Positions 1 to 11,357 of a stretch of 60,449 nucleotides of DNA are shown here, piece after piece (positions within the stretch are counted from its first letter, which is position 1; the number at the start of each line of letters is the position of its first letter). Under the pieces are notes generated by a model. That model searched no databases and was not told where the DNA came from. It saw nothing but the letters and a program-made list of their open reading frames with translations. The position numbers were made by a program, and so were the translations under genes. This DNA comes from Aestuariibaculum sediminum (GTDB taxonomy: Bacteria; Bacteroidota; Bacteroidia; Flavobacteriales; Flavobacteriaceae): contig NZ_JACVXB010000010.1 of NCBI RefSeq assembly GCF_014596945.1, forward strand, positions 1 through 60,449. Direction: 5' to 3'.

Positions 1-67
1 GTAGCTCAGTTGGTAGAGCATTTCACTTTTAATGAAAGGGTCCTGGGTTCGAGCCCCAGCCTGGTCA
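1..67 (+). tRNA. tRNA-Lys (TTT), 5' end cut by window edge
   Basis: The D arm, an anticodon stem with loop CTTTTAA (anticodon TTT), the T arm and the 3' acceptor strand CCTGGTC plus discriminator A are all visible. Only the last base of the 5' acceptor strand is inside the window, so about six bases are missing upstream. CCA is not encoded. A strong hairpin follows immediately. Confidence 0.95.
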
Positions 68-79
68 CTATTACAATAC

Positions 80-121
80 AAATAAAGCCTTTATCCTTAA
101 TACGATAAAGGCTTTATTTGT
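80..121 (+). terminator. Terminator after tRNA-Lys
   Basis: A near-perfect inverted repeat of about 16 bp (AATAAAGCCTTTATC and its complement) with an 8-base loop directly follows the tRNA. The AT-rich stem arm supplies the U-rich 3' side, and the hairpin may work on both strands. Confidence 0.8.
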
Positions 122-197
122 TTATGAGGCAAGAGGATATTATAAAGAAGATAAACTAGTATTTTATTTATTAAATAAATTGAGTACATTAGGTACC

Positions 198-683
198 ATG
201 AATAGCCTAATAGAACCTACTTTAAAGTCCCTCAAGAAAGCTGAAGTAATCCTATTTAATTTAACGGATGAACAGTTAAGCAATACATCAATCCCTCCAT
301 ATTTCTCATCAATAGGAAAGCATGTAAGACATATTTTAGATTTTTATGACTGTATTTTTAAATTGAGAAATAATAAAATTGACTTAACAACGCGAAGCAG
401 AAACCCATTGGTTGAGCAACATTGTAGTGATGCAATAAATTATTTATATGAATTAAATAATAAGCTTCGTAATTTTAGAGTAAATACTAATCAAGAAATA
501 ATTGTTGTTGATAATTTAGGAGAAGGGAATATTGAGATTCCTTATACCATAGGAGCGTTACTAGCACAAGCTAATAGTCATACCATTCATCATTATGCTA
601 TTATAAATTATATATTAAACGGTATGAAAATTTCAATTAATGATTTGGAGTTTGGATATAACGCTACTACGCCAAGAGCATAA
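198..683 (+). CDS. DinB-like family protein
   Basis: A 161-aa protein resembling the DinB/YfiT-like four-helix metalloenzyme fold. The clues are a histidine in an early helix (SIGKHVRHILDFYD) and a second histidine cluster near the C-terminus (NSHTIHHYAII), which in the family supply the metal triad. The frame can be extended to a TTG at 180, but the ATG at 198 fits the family better. Members are thought to be thiol-dependent transferases or stress proteins; the substrate here is unknown. It stands alone between tRNA-Lys and the convergent murQ unit. Confidence 0.7.
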   Translation: MNSLIEPTLKSLKKAEVILFNLTDEQLSNTSIPPYFSSIGKHVRHILDFYDCIFKLRNNKIDLTTRSRNPLVEQHCSDAINYLYELNNKLRNFRVNTNQEIIVVDNLGEGNIEIPYTIGALLAQANSHTIHHYAIINYILNGMKISINDLEFGYNATTPRA

Positions 684-697
684 ATAAGTTATAGGAA

Positions 698-931
698 CTA
701 TTTTCGAAACATACTTGACATAATGGTCTTTATACCTTTAAACACTAGAAACACAGCAAATACACAAATCAATATTGCTATAATTAATAACGGGGTGTGA
801 TATTTATTATCGGGGTCGCTTTCTGCAACAGTAAATAAAATAGGTCCCATAAATAGACTCATTACAGCAAAGGCTAATGTTTTAATTCCTTGAAAAAGTC
901 TTTTTTTATCCGTTCGGTTATTTGTTTGCAT
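698..931 (-). CDS. DUF6095-type small membrane protein
   Basis: A 77-aa protein with a short basic N-terminus and two hydrophobic segments (about residues 17-36 and 46-66) joined by an acidic loop, so probably a two-pass inner-membrane protein. It matches what I remember of DUF6095, a family confined to Flavobacteriia. Its start codon overlaps the end of murQ by 14 bp, so the two are co-transcribed and probably translationally coupled. Its function is unknown. Confidence 0.7.
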   Translation of the reverse strand: MQTNNRTDKKRLFQGIKTLAFAVMSLFMGPILFTVAESDPDNKYHTPLLIIAILICVFAVFLVFKGIKTIMSSMFRK

Positions 932-1739
932 TGTTATAATTTTTTATTGCTTCTCTTACGCTTTTATACGTGGTTAAAAGTTGTTTCGCCTTAGCTTCAT
1001 TAACATTAAGTTCAGACATAATCATTTTGGTACCCCGATCTACAAGTTTGTTGTTGCTCAATTGCATATCTACCATTTTATTACCTTTAATACGTCCTAA
1101 TTGAATCATGGTAGATGTCGTTATCATGTTTAGAACCATTTTTTGAGCTGTACCAGCTTTCATTCTTGAGCTTCCAGTAATAAATTCGGGACCAACAACA
1201 ACTTCAATTGGGTATAGGGCTGCTTCTGATAAAGGGCTACCTGCATTACAAGTAATGCATCCGGTAATGATGTCATTTTCGTTGCATGATTTTAGTGCAG
1301 CAATCACATATGGTGTAGTACCAGAAGCTGCAATTCCAATAACAACATCCTTGTTTGTAATATTATAACTTTGTAAATCTTTCCAGCCTTGATTTTCGGA
1401 GTCTTCAGCAAATTCTACAGCTTTTCGTATAGCAATATCACCTCCGGCTATTAGGCCTATAACTAAGTCGTAAGGAACTCCAAAAGTAGGGGGACATTCC
1501 GAGGCATCTAAAATACCTAATCGACCACTAGTGCCAGCTCCAATATAAAACAAACGACCTCCATCTTTTAATTTTTGGATAACTATATTGACTAATTTTT
1601 CAATGCTAGGCAGTGTTTTTTCAACGGCAAATGCTACAGATTTGTCCTCATTATTAATATTACTTAACAGTTCGTTTACGCTCATCTTTTCCAGATGGTT
1701 ATAATTAGAGTCCTGTTCTGTTATCTTGGTAAAATTCAT
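918..1739 (-). CDS. murQ: N-acetylmuramic acid 6-phosphate etherase
   Basis: A 273-aa protein covering the whole MurQ family. A SIS domain contains the sugar-phosphate loop IGAGTSGRLGILDASECPPTFG (about residues 66-87), a second conserved stretch is VIGIAASGTTPYV, and the family block GSSRMKAGTAQKMVLNM lies near residue 190. The enzyme cleaves the lactyl ether of MurNAc-6-phosphate to give GlcNAc-6-phosphate during cell-wall recycling. A TATTTTTG box on the minus strand ends only a few bases before the ATG, so the transcript may have almost no leader. No MurNAc kinase, anhydro-MurNAc gene or PTS gene is nearby. Confidence 0.95.
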   Translation of the reverse strand: MNFTKITEQDSNYNHLEKMSVNELLSNINNEDKSVAFAVEKTLPSIEKLVNIVIQKLKDGGRLFYIGAGTSGRLGILDASECPPTFGVPYDLVIGLIAGGDIAIRKAVEFAEDSENQGWKDLQSYNITNKDVVIGIAASGTTPYVIAALKSCNENDIITGCITCNAGSPLSEAALYPIEVVVGPEFITGSSRMKAGTAQKMVLNMITTSTMIQLGRIKGNKMVDMQLSNNKLVDRGTKMIMSELNVNEAKAKQLLTTYKSVREAIKNYNNANK

Positions 1740-1768
1740 AAGCCAAAAATAAACATTAATTGGCGTTT

Positions 1769-3232
1769 TTAATCATAAATAAGATCTTCAACTTTAATTT
1801 TTTCATTTTTAATAAAATCATAAAGGGTAAGTTGTCTTAATATATAATAATCTCGCCAAAATTTCTCAAGTGAATTGAGATATTGAAGTACAGCTTTATC
1901 TTTTTCTTGTAAAGCAATATTTAAATCGGTAATGGTTATTTTTCCTAAAACATAGCGTTTGTTTGATATTTCATAGCGTTTGGTAGCTACTTCTTTTGCT
2001 TTCTCTGCAGTGTAAAGAAAATCTCGTTGATTACTCCAATTTAACACATGTAAATATATTTCTTGCTCGAAGGCTTGTTTTTCTTGCTCTACATTATTAT
2101 TGACTAGTTCTAAATCTGCTTCAGCCATTTTTCTTCGTGATTTCGATACACCCCAGTCAAAAATTGGAACAGAAAGTGTTAGTGATACATTTTGTTGTTT
2201 ATTATAATTATTAAATAATGTATTGAAATCGTTGGCATTATTTGATATTCCAAAATTTGCATTTAAACTCATTTCTACCTTATTTGTTCCTTTTGCTCTA
2301 GCAAGTTCTCTTTCAGCTTCTAATCGTTTTCTTCTAAAGGCTACAACGGCTTTTCTATTAGATTGCGCTTCTTCCAGAGCTTTTTTAACATCAACATCAA
2401 ACAAAGGAAGCTTTTCTGGAACATCTAGTATTATGTTTTCATTCTCAATTTCTAAGTATCTAGACAGATTTTGAGACGCTCTTTTTAAGTCGATGGTATT
2501 AGTGGTTACCGTATTTTTCGAGTTTAAAAGTGTAAGTTCCATTTGTAATAGTTCATTTTCCGCTATTTTACCCATTTTAAAACGTCCTAAAGAAATTTGA
2601 TAAAGCGTATCTTGATTAGCAACATTTTTTTTAGCAATTTCTAACTGCATTTGTGCTTTTAATAAGCTAAAATATTGATTGCAGGTTGTAACAGCAATTT
2701 CCTCCATTGTTTCAATAAACTCACGTTTCGATTCTTCAAACATCAAGGGTTCTATTTCACGTTGCCATTTAAAAGGGTTGTATAATAATGAGTTTTGGTA
2801 ATAATTTATGGAAAAAGGAATAACTGAGTAGCCAATATTGTCATTTAAACCAAACAACTCAATACGTTCGATATTTGAAAAAACAGAAATCCTACCACCT
2901 GTATAAGGGATGTTTTGTGATATGCCTAGGGAACTATTTACAATTAATTGGTTTTGATTTACATAGGTATCTTGGCCATTGTCGTTAGTAATCCTTCTTA
3001 TGGAATTGTTATATTCTGGTAGTGTAGCATCAATTCTAAACTGAGGTAGAAAGCTTGCTTTGTAGTTTCTGAATCTCCAGTAACTACCTTGATTTCTGTT
3101 AATATTTGTTTTGTAATCGGGCGATTGTTTTTTCGCAATTTCTATAGCCTCTTTTAGTGTTATTTGTTTAGATTGCCCCACGACAACCAAACTGGTGTTG
3201 AGTAAAATAATTATGAAAAGGAATTTTTTCAT
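1769..3232 (-). CDS. TolC-family outer-membrane efflux protein
   Basis: A 487-aa protein with a signal peptide (MKKFLFIIILLNTSLVVVGQ) and two outer-membrane-efflux repeats rich in long helices, with coiled-coil-prone segments around residues 165-260 and 360-440. The first mature motif (ITLKEAIEIAKKQSPD) is the usual TolC N-terminal helix of Bacteroidota. It is the last gene of a minus-strand operon with an ABC permease and a HlyD adaptor. It is expected to form the outer-membrane channel of a tripartite exporter. Substrate unknown. Confidence 0.9.
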   Translation of the reverse strand: MKKFLFIIILLNTSLVVVGQSKQITLKEAIEIAKKQSPDYKTNINRNQGSYWRFRNYKASFLPQFRIDATLPEYNNSIRRITNDNGQDTYVNQNQLIVNSSLGISQNIPYTGGRISVFSNIERIELFGLNDNIGYSVIPFSINYYQNSLLYNPFKWQREIEPLMFEESKREFIETMEEIAVTTCNQYFSLLKAQMQLEIAKKNVANQDTLYQISLGRFKMGKIAENELLQMELTLLNSKNTVTTNTIDLKRASQNLSRYLEIENENIILDVPEKLPLFDVDVKKALEEAQSNRKAVVAFRRKRLEAERELARAKGTNKVEMSLNANFGISNNANDFNTLFNNYNKQQNVSLTLSVPIFDWGVSKSRRKMAEADLELVNNNVEQEKQAFEQEIYLHVLNWSNQRDFLYTAEKAKEVATKRYEISNKRYVLGKITITDLNIALQEKDKAVLQYLNSLEKFWRDYYILRQLTLYDFIKNEKIKVEDLIYD

Positions 3233-3282
3233 TTAACGATAGTTTTGATTGATGAATAATTTGTAGGTACTCGGTTATGTAT

Positions 3283-4635
3283 TTATTCGGTACGTAATGC
3301 TTCTATAGGTCGTTTTCTTGCTGCTGATTTGGCTGGGAAAATTCCGAAGAACAGTCCAACAAGGACAGCAATAAAAAAAGAAACTAAAATAGACGACCAG
3401 GACAAAACGGTTTCAATACCAGAGAATATTTCTATAACATAAGCGCCAATAATGCCTAATATGATTCCAAGAACACCGCCACCTACGCTGATTAATATTG
3501 ATTCAGATAAAAATTGTAAAACAACATCTTCTTCGGTAGCTCCAATAGCACGAATTATGCCTATTTCTTTAGTACGTTCTAAAACAGATGCGAGCATAAT
3601 ATTCATAATGCCAATACCACCTATAAGTAATGAAATACCTGCGATGATACTTAGAACTATATTAAATATTTGTTTTGTTTTTTGTTGTTGTTTAAGTAGT
3701 TGGATGGGAATAGTAATTTCAAAATCTAAAACGTCGTTATGTCTTCTTTTTAGCATTTTACTTAACACTTCGGCAGTAGCTTTTAATTCGTTAGAATTGG
3801 AAACTTGAACGGTTAGTTTATCAATTTGGTGGTAGTTTCCGCGATATGTTTTTACTTTTGGTTCGTTCGGATTAGTTCTACTCGCATATATATTGTCTGC
3901 TATGATTTTGCGATCGCGATACCTGACTAAAAATGTACTGGTTGGAATGTATATATCTTCGTTTACATCTCTAATACCTAAGTTTTCCTGTGCTTTATCC
4001 GATATAAATTTTTCTTCAATAATTCCTATAATTTGCAACCAAACATCTTTTACTTTTATGAATTTTCCCAGACCACTTTCTCCTGTGAACAATTTTTTTT
4101 CAACTTTTTCACCTATAATACAAATAGGCAACGCTTTATTTAATTGATGCTTGGAAAAGTATTTTCCATTTCTTAATTCAAGATTGGAAGTTTTAAAAAA
4201 GGCAGGGGAAACACCTATTAATTTTACAGGATTTTGCTTCCCATTATTTATAACATATGTACTTAAAATAATTTCGGGACTTACCAAACGAACATTAGAA
4301 ATACGTTTTTTTATACTTGCAGCATCTAGTAAATCTAAGCCTTTTGAAAATCGTTTTGTTTCATTTTTTTGATTTTCTTCTTCTGTTTCATTTTCATCTT
4401 CTTTTTTTTCGTCTGGAATAGCGGAAATAACAATGTTATTTACTCCAACGAGTTCAAGCTGCGATAAAATCTCTTTTTCAGCTCCGTTACCAATAGCTAG
4501 CATAGTAATTACCGAGGCAACACCGAAAATAATGCCTAGAGCCGTTAAAAAAGTCCTGATTTTATTGGTTTTAATAAACCAAAAGGCTTCATTAAAATTA
4601 GACTTTAGCTTTTCAAAAAGTATTTTATTTATCAT
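3283..4635 (-). CDS. MacB/FtsX-type ABC transporter permease
   Basis: A 450-aa protein with the MacB permease layout. One N-terminal membrane helix follows the conserved block AFWFIKTNKIRTFLTALGIIFGVASVI, then a large periplasmic domain (about 55-320), then three C-terminal helices including ILLIGGIGIMNIMLASVLERTKEIGIIRAIGA, the FtsX signature. The usual fused or adjacent ABC ATPase is absent from the protein and from both sides of the operon. The ATG lies one base beyond the stop of the upstream adaptor gene, so translation is probably coupled. Confidence 0.9.
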   Translation of the reverse strand: MINKILFEKLKSNFNEAFWFIKTNKIRTFLTALGIIFGVASVITMLAIGNGAEKEILSQLELVGVNNIVISAIPDEKKEDENETEEENQKNETKRFSKGLDLLDAASIKKRISNVRLVSPEIILSTYVINNGKQNPVKLIGVSPAFFKTSNLELRNGKYFSKHQLNKALPICIIGEKVEKKLFTGESGLGKFIKVKDVWLQIIGIIEEKFISDKAQENLGIRDVNEDIYIPTSTFLVRYRDRKIIADNIYASRTNPNEPKVKTYRGNYHQIDKLTVQVSNSNELKATAEVLSKMLKRRHNDVLDFEITIPIQLLKQQQKTKQIFNIVLSIIAGISLLIGGIGIMNIMLASVLERTKEIGIIRAIGATEEDVVLQFLSESILISVGGGVLGIILGIIGAYVIEIFSGIETVLSWSSILVSFFIAVLVGLFFGIFPAKSAARKRPIEALRTE

Positions 4636-4636
4636 G

Positions 4637-5881
4637 TTACTTTAGTCGTTTAATACTTTTTTCTTCGAGCCCTTCGGGTTTATTAAGGTAAACCACATCA
4701 TTTTCTTTTAATCCTTTTTTTATAATAACCACCTCGTTGTTTGATTCTCCAAGATTAACCTCTTGTTTCTCTATTGATAAACCAGATTTCACATAAGCAT
4801 AACTAATAGAATCTTTTAAAAAAACAGCCTCCAAAGGCATCATTAATACGTTATCTTCTTGATTTGTTAAAATACGGTTAGATGTAGTCATGCCTGGTCT
4901 GATATTTTTGTTTGTGTCGTTTAGCTTTATTAAAACCTGAAATAATTTGATATCAGATCCGCGTTTGGTTTCACCAACATTAGCAACCTCTGTAACGACA
5001 CCTTCTAATTCGATATCAGGAAAGGCATCGAAACCAATTTTTACCGGTAAGCCTTTTTTGATTTTTCTAACATCAACTTCGTTGCTGTATGTTTTTGATT
5101 CCATTTTGGATAAATCTGGTAGACTTGCAATTGCTGGTTTCCAAGGTGAAATGGTAGCTCCAACTTGTTTTTTACTGCCATTCCATTCTTTAATATAAGT
5201 AACCATTCCAGGTTCATCAGAGTAGATGGTAAATTCTTTTTGAAGTGCCAAAAGTTCATCGATTTGTTTTCTTATTTTTGAAACTTCAGTACCAACTTCA
5301 ACCATTTTGGCATTTGCCTGTCTTTTCTTTATCGCGTAGTCTTCGTTTTTCCCTTTTAAATTTCTTTGAGATTTTTCTAACGTTATCTCTAATTGCCTTA
5401 TAACTGCTGGAGCTTCGTATTTTGATTGATTTAATTCAAGTTTAGTTTCTTCTATTTCAAAAAGTAAATCTTTAATAGCATTACGTTCTTGTTTCAGAGT
5501 TAGTGTAGTATCCAGTTGTTGTTGCGTATATTTTGATTCTGCTTTTTCTAAATTAAGTTGAGCATCAAGAATTTTTCCATTAAGTTCAGAAACATCTAAT
5601 TGTCCAATATAACCTCCTTTTTTAACAACTGTTCCTTCAGGAACTAAATCTTGAATTTTTATATTGTAAATACCAAATCGTCTGGCATCACTAGGACCGT
5701 TTATTTGTTTGGAACTAGTTGATTGGGCTTCACCAGATATAATAACTTCATCTATAAAAGAGCCTTTGCTAACATTAGCAGTTATAGAAATGATGTCACT
5801 TTCATTTTTTAAAAAAAATATATAAATCAAAATAGGAATTAAAATGATGGAGCTCCAAAAGGTTAATTTTTTAATATTCAT
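4637..5881 (-). CDS. HlyD/MacA-type periplasmic adaptor subunit
   Basis: A 414-aa membrane-fusion protein. It has an N-terminal signal anchor (about 8-24), a split biotinyl-lipoyl-like half (VVKKGGYIGQLD), a long alpha hairpin with coiled-coil character (about 105-225), a second lipoyl half, and beta-barrel and membrane-proximal domains. It would link the MacB-type permease to the TolC channel. It is the first gene of the three-gene operon, 140 bp downstream of icd. The order adaptor, permease, TolC is common in Flavobacteriia, but there an ATPase gene usually accompanies it. Confidence 0.9.
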   Translation of the reverse strand: MNIKKLTFWSSIILIPILIYIFFLKNESDIISITANVSKGSFIDEVIISGEAQSTSSKQINGPSDARRFGIYNIKIQDLVPEGTVVKKGGYIGQLDVSELNGKILDAQLNLEKAESKYTQQQLDTTLTLKQERNAIKDLLFEIEETKLELNQSKYEAPAVIRQLEITLEKSQRNLKGKNEDYAIKKRQANAKMVEVGTEVSKIRKQIDELLALQKEFTIYSDEPGMVTYIKEWNGSKKQVGATISPWKPAIASLPDLSKMESKTYSNEVDVRKIKKGLPVKIGFDAFPDIELEGVVTEVANVGETKRGSDIKLFQVLIKLNDTNKNIRPGMTTSNRILTNQEDNVLMMPLEAVFLKDSISYAYVKSGLSIEKQEVNLGESNNEVVIIKKGLKENDVVYLNKPEGLEEKSIKRLK

Positions 5882-6021
5882 AGTTTATTGATAGATGAAA
5901 TAGGTTTATTAGTACAATATATTATCTTATAACAGAAAATAATGTTAATTATTTTGTAAATTCTTACATCATAAGAAGTATTTATAACTAACATTATGGT
6001 TACATTGGCCTAATTTACTAA

Positions 6022-8244
<2,223 letters not shown>

Positions 8245-8440
8245 TTATTTTTAAATGATATTTAGTTTAACGAAATCGAAAAAATGCTATTTTTTTCAAT
8301 TTGCGAATATACAAAAATAGATTAGTATAAATGTTTAATCGTTTAAACAAAAAGTATTTATAGCTTAAGTTTTTAGATAAGTTTAAAAAACAGCTAAGTC
8401 AGTAAGATATTATTAATTAATATAAGTAGTTACTAAAAAA

Positions 8441-8492
8441 ACAAAAGCCATATCACTGCAGATTTTAATCTACTCTGACATGGCTTTCTTAA
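8441..8492 (-). terminator. Terminator-like hairpin with no gene directly upstream
   Basis: AAAGCCATGTCA pairs with TGATATGGCTTT when read on the minus strand (12 bp including one G-U), followed by a T-rich run. On the plus strand the G-U pair becomes an A-C mismatch and the tail is poorer, so minus-strand use is favoured. The nearest upstream minus-strand gene, rplS, already has its own terminator 520 bp earlier. Confidence 0.55.
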
Positions 8493-9013
8493 AATAGTAC
8501 AACTTAAACAATTAGAGTTTCACTAAATCAGTTCAAATTTTCATTAAACCTTTACAATTTAAGAGCAACTATTTTAATGAAACATTTTTCTGTAATTTTC
8601 AAAATGTATTGACCTATTACTAAAATGCTCCGTGAAATTGTTTTTCTTGATGCTTTCTACATTTTACTTATACGATAAGCTTTTTTAAGCATTGTCTTTT
8701 AACAACCTCATGATTGTTTTAAAATCGTGGTTTTGTTTAGACTTTCAACTATTTAATAACTATTTATTTCTAATTAGTTTTAAATAATATCATGATTTTT
8801 TAAGAACATGCTTACACATGATTCGTCAAAATCTCAAAAAACAATTATTAATGTGAACGTTATCTTATTTAGTTTATAAGGCTATGATTGCTTTGAATGG
8901 CTAATCAATTCTTATAAGCTTTAGCTAAAATACGGTAAAATTCTCGGAAATGCAATTTTTTTAACTGTTTATATTTCAACGGTTTATAAACAGGTGTTAT
9001 TAACAATTGTTCA

Positions 9014-9049
9014 TAAAAAAAGCCTTGACTATGATCAAGGCTTTTTTTA
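9014..9049 (-). terminator. Terminator after rplS
   Basis: A 14-bp perfect stem, AAAAAAAGCCTTGA with its complement and a 6-base loop, flanked by A and T runs, starts 17 bp beyond the rplS stop codon. It is symmetrical enough to act in both directions. Confidence 0.85.
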
Positions 9050-9066
9050 TTGAAATTAAGGCGCTT

Positions 9067-9417
9067 TTAGTGTCTACTTTCCTTAATTCTTGCTTTCTTA
9101 CCGGTAAGTCCTCTAAAGTAGAAAATTCTAGCTCTACGTACTTTACCACGTTTATTTACTTCAATTTTTTGTAATGCTGGTAAGTTAATAGGGAAGATAC
9201 GCTCCACACCTATAGTACCTGACATTTTTCTAATTGTAAAGGTTTCAGAACTTCCTGAACCTCTTCTTTGTATTACAACACCTCTAAAGAACTGAGTACG
9301 TGTTTTGTTACCCTCTTTAATTTCGTAATACACAGTAATTGTATCTCCAGCTCCAAACTCTGGAAAGTCTTTTTTTGCTACAAACTCGTCTTGTACAAAT
9401 TTTACTAAAGATTCCAT
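9067..9417 (-). CDS. rplS: 50S ribosomal protein L19
   Basis: A 116-aa protein, the normal L19 length. The family core is clear: GDTITVYYEIKEGNKTRTQFFRGVVIQRRG, then SGTIGVERIFPINLP and the basic tail RGKVRRARIFYFRGLTGKKARIKE. It sits at the 30S-50S interface in the ribosome. It is downstream of trmD, as in many bacteria, but separated by 215 bp that hold a structured RNA element and a TATCTTTG -7 box (9491-9498, minus strand), so it probably has its own promoter. Confidence 0.98.
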   Translation of the reverse strand: MESLVKFVQDEFVAKKDFPEFGAGDTITVYYEIKEGNKTRTQFFRGVVIQRRGSGSSETFTIRKMSGTIGVERIFPINLPALQKIEVNKRGKVRRARIFYFRGLTGKKARIKESRH

Positions 9418-9490
9418 ATCTTTAAATTTTAAATAGTTAATTCAGAACAACATACGCGATTTTCGCCAGAGGTTAACCCGAAACAGGGTG

Positions 9491-9498
9491 CAAAGATA
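9491..9498 (-). promoter_or_regulatory. Candidate -7 box for rplS
   Basis: TATCTTTG on the minus strand fits the Bacteroidota TAnnTTTG element and lies 74 bp before the rplS start. I could not find a convincing TTG at the -33 spacing, so the call is tentative. The same octamer occurs at 10330-10337 before trmD. Confidence 0.5.
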
Positions 9499-9553
9499 AT
9501 TAAAAAGTTAACAGTTAAAAGTATAATATGAAAAGTTTTTTTCCTTTTTTAAG

Positions 9554-9626
9554 GTGTTACCTTTCGGGTCAGGCTATTCGCTATATCTTTTGTTATACAA
9601 AAGGATGCCGCTACTATCCTTAACAC
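9554..9626 (-). ncRNA. Conserved three-helix RNA element, copy A
   Basis: Read on the minus strand, an outer stem GTGTTA/TAACAC encloses the core AGCGGCATCC, a hairpin (TTTTGT/ACAAAA), the core GATATAGC..AGCCTGACC and a second small hairpin (ACC/GGT). A second copy at 11358-11441 keeps the two single-stranded cores but has different bases in all three helices that still pair. It lies between trmD and rplS on their strand. It may correspond to the published Flavo-1 motif of Flavobacteria, but I cannot confirm that from memory. Confidence 0.65.
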
Positions 9627-9632
9627 AATGTT

Positions 9633-10310
9633 TTATTCGTCTAAAAGGTCTGGACGCCTTTCTTTTGTTCTTTTGAATGCTTCAGCTTCACGCCATTTTT
9701 CAATCTCAGGGAGGTTCCCGCTAAATAGTAACTCAGGGACTTTCCATCCTTTATATTCTCTAGGTTTAGTGTAAATAGGAGGGGCTAATAAATTATCCTG
9801 AAATGAGTCCGTTAAAGCAGACGTTTCATTCCCTAAAACTCCAGGAATTAATCTTATTACTGCATCACATAATACAGCAGCTCCTAATTCGCCTCCTGAT
9901 AGTACATAATCGCCTATAGATATTTCGCGGGTAATGAAATGGTCTCGTACACGCTGATCGACACCTTTATAATGTCCGCATAGAATAATAATGTTCTCTT
10001 TTAGCGACAGTTGGTTTGCTATACCTTGTTTTAATGTTTCACCATCTGGCGTCATGTAAATAATCTCATCGTAATGGCGTTCGGCTTTAAGTGCCGAAAT
10101 ACATTTATCGATAGGTTCTATCATCATTACCATACCAGCTCCTCCACCAAATTGGTAATCGTCTACACTTTTGTAATTATCTGTTGTATAATCTCGTAAA
10201 TTATGAAAATGAACTTCTACCAAATTTGCCTGGATGGCACGTTTTAGAATGGATGCTTCAAACGGACTTTTTAATAATTCTGGTAATACGGTTATAATAT
10301 CTATGCGCAT
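9633..10310 (-). CDS. trmD: tRNA (guanine-37-N1) methyltransferase
   Basis: A 225-aa SPOUT-class enzyme with the TrmD order of motifs: [13 protein letters not shown], then [37 protein letters not shown], and the knot segment [31 protein letters not shown], then the C-terminal [19 protein letters not shown]. It methylates G37 of tRNAs with SAM, preventing +1 frameshifting. A TATCTTTG box lies just upstream at 10330-10337 on the minus strand. Confidence 0.97.
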   Translation of the reverse strand: MRIDIITVLPELLKSPFEASILKRAIQANLVEVHFHNLRDYTTDNYKSVDDYQFGGGAGMVMMIEPIDKCISALKAERHYDEIIYMTPDGETLKQGIANQLSLKENIIILCGHYKGVDQRVRDHFITREISIGDYVLSGGELGAAVLCDAVIRLIPGVLGNETSALTDSFQDNLLAPPIYTKPREYKGWKVPELLFSGNLPEIEKWREAEAFKRTKERRPDLLDE

Positions 10311-10393
10311 GATGTTTTTTTTGGATGTGCAAAGATAATCGAATAAAAATAGTTTTATAAATGGTTAGATAACTGTTTAATATAAATTCTTAT

Positions 10394-10436
10394 AAAAAAG
10401 AAAAGCGAAGTTTTAACTTCGCTTTTCTTTTTAATT
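10394..10436 (-). terminator. Bidirectional terminator upstream of trmD
   Basis: The stem AAAAGCGAAGTT with its complement, flanked by A-rich and T-rich arms, lies 45 bp after the stop of the coiled-coil membrane protein gene at 10481 and before the trmD promoter. It separates the two transcription units. Confidence 0.8.
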
Positions 10437-10480
10437 TTACATTTAAATAAGGAGTGTCTCTTTTTTGTTGCCCTATTTTT

Positions 10481-11086
10481 TTAAATCTTTTTATGCTTAT
10501 TAATTTCATCCTGAAGCTGACGTCTTACTTTTTGCTCACGCTCCAAGGCAATCTTTCTGTGTTCCTCAAATTCTTCTTCAATATCGGATAGCGCCTGTTT
10601 AGCCTGTGTCGTTACAACGTTACTGTTTTTAAACTTGTAAATAAATAAGAGTAACAACGCAAATAATCCAGCAATAATAGACCACATAAGTACATTATAA
10701 CTACTTTTACTCATTTGCATACCAAACAAAGACATACTATCTTTTTCTAAGTTGGTAGCATTCAGTGTGTTTTGTGTGTCGGATAAATTAGCTTTTAAAT
10801 CTTCAATTTCTTTCGCTTGTGCATTAACAACAGCTTTTGTATCGTTTAGATTTTTGTGTGCCGCGTTTAGCGTATCCATAGTATGGGCTTTCAAAGCATA
10901 CAGCCACACTTTTTTTACGACCTTGTAATCTTGGTAGTTGTTAGAACGCTGTATTACATATTCAAATTGATTATCAATGGTACCGCTGTTTAATGATAAT
11001 TTGTCTTCCTCTGCGTTTTCAGTTTGAGCAAACACAGACACGGTAAATAAAAAGGTTAAAACAGCTAAATACTTGATTTTGTTCAT
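10481..11086 (-). CDS. Membrane-anchored coiled-coil protein next to trmD
   Basis: A 201-aa protein of unknown function. It has a signal peptide (MNKIKYLAVLTFLFTVSVFAQ), a periplasmic helical region with heptad character (about 85-120), one membrane helix (about 131-150, VLMWSIIAGLFALLLLFIYKF) and a highly charged cytoplasmic helix to the end (EEEFEEHRKIALEREQKVRRQLQDE is part of it). Homologues in Flavobacteriia are sometimes labelled as tRNA methyltransferase because of their position beside trmD. Nothing in the sequence supports that; there is no SAM or knot motif. A structural or scaffolding role is only a guess. Confidence 0.7.
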   Translation of the reverse strand: MNKIKYLAVLTFLFTVSVFAQTENAEEDKLSLNSGTIDNQFEYVIQRSNNYQDYKVVKKVWLYALKAHTMDTLNAAHKNLNDTKAVVNAQAKEIEDLKANLSDTQNTLNATNLEKDSMSLFGMQMSKSSYNVLMWSIIAGLFALLLLFIYKFKNSNVVTTQAKQALSDIEEEFEEHRKIALEREQKVRRQLQDEINKHKKI

Positions 11087-11157
11087 TTTGGGAGAAATTT
11101 TATTTTTTTGGGTTACTAAATTATAAAATATTGTTTACTGTTAAAGATAAAATTAAC

Positions 11158-11186
11158 AAAAAGCCTCACGGGGTGAGGCTTTTGAC
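11158..11186 (-). terminator. Terminator-like hairpin between divergent genes
   Basis: AAAAGCCTCAC pairs perfectly with its complement around a GGG loop, an 11-bp stem. The T tract is better on the minus strand (TTTTTGTT). It lies upstream of both neighbouring coding genes, so it is not an ordinary end-of-gene terminator. Confidence 0.6.
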
Positions 11187-11357
11187 AATATACGATAGTA
11201 AATTTAATTTAGATGTTTTAATTTTTGAAAATTTTATATCAATACCCTTTACTTAATTAATTGTAATAAAATGATTTAATACTTCGTGTTGAAAGAATAT
11301 TAAATTATATGCTTTACAATTCCTGTTAAATGTACGATATTTGTCTTTTGTAACCTC

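Noticed and set aside
10481-11086. Annotation of the coiled-coil protein as a tRNA methyltransferase
   Set aside because: It has a signal peptide, membrane helix and coiled coils, with no SAM-binding or SPOUT motif; the label likely comes from its neighbour trmD.
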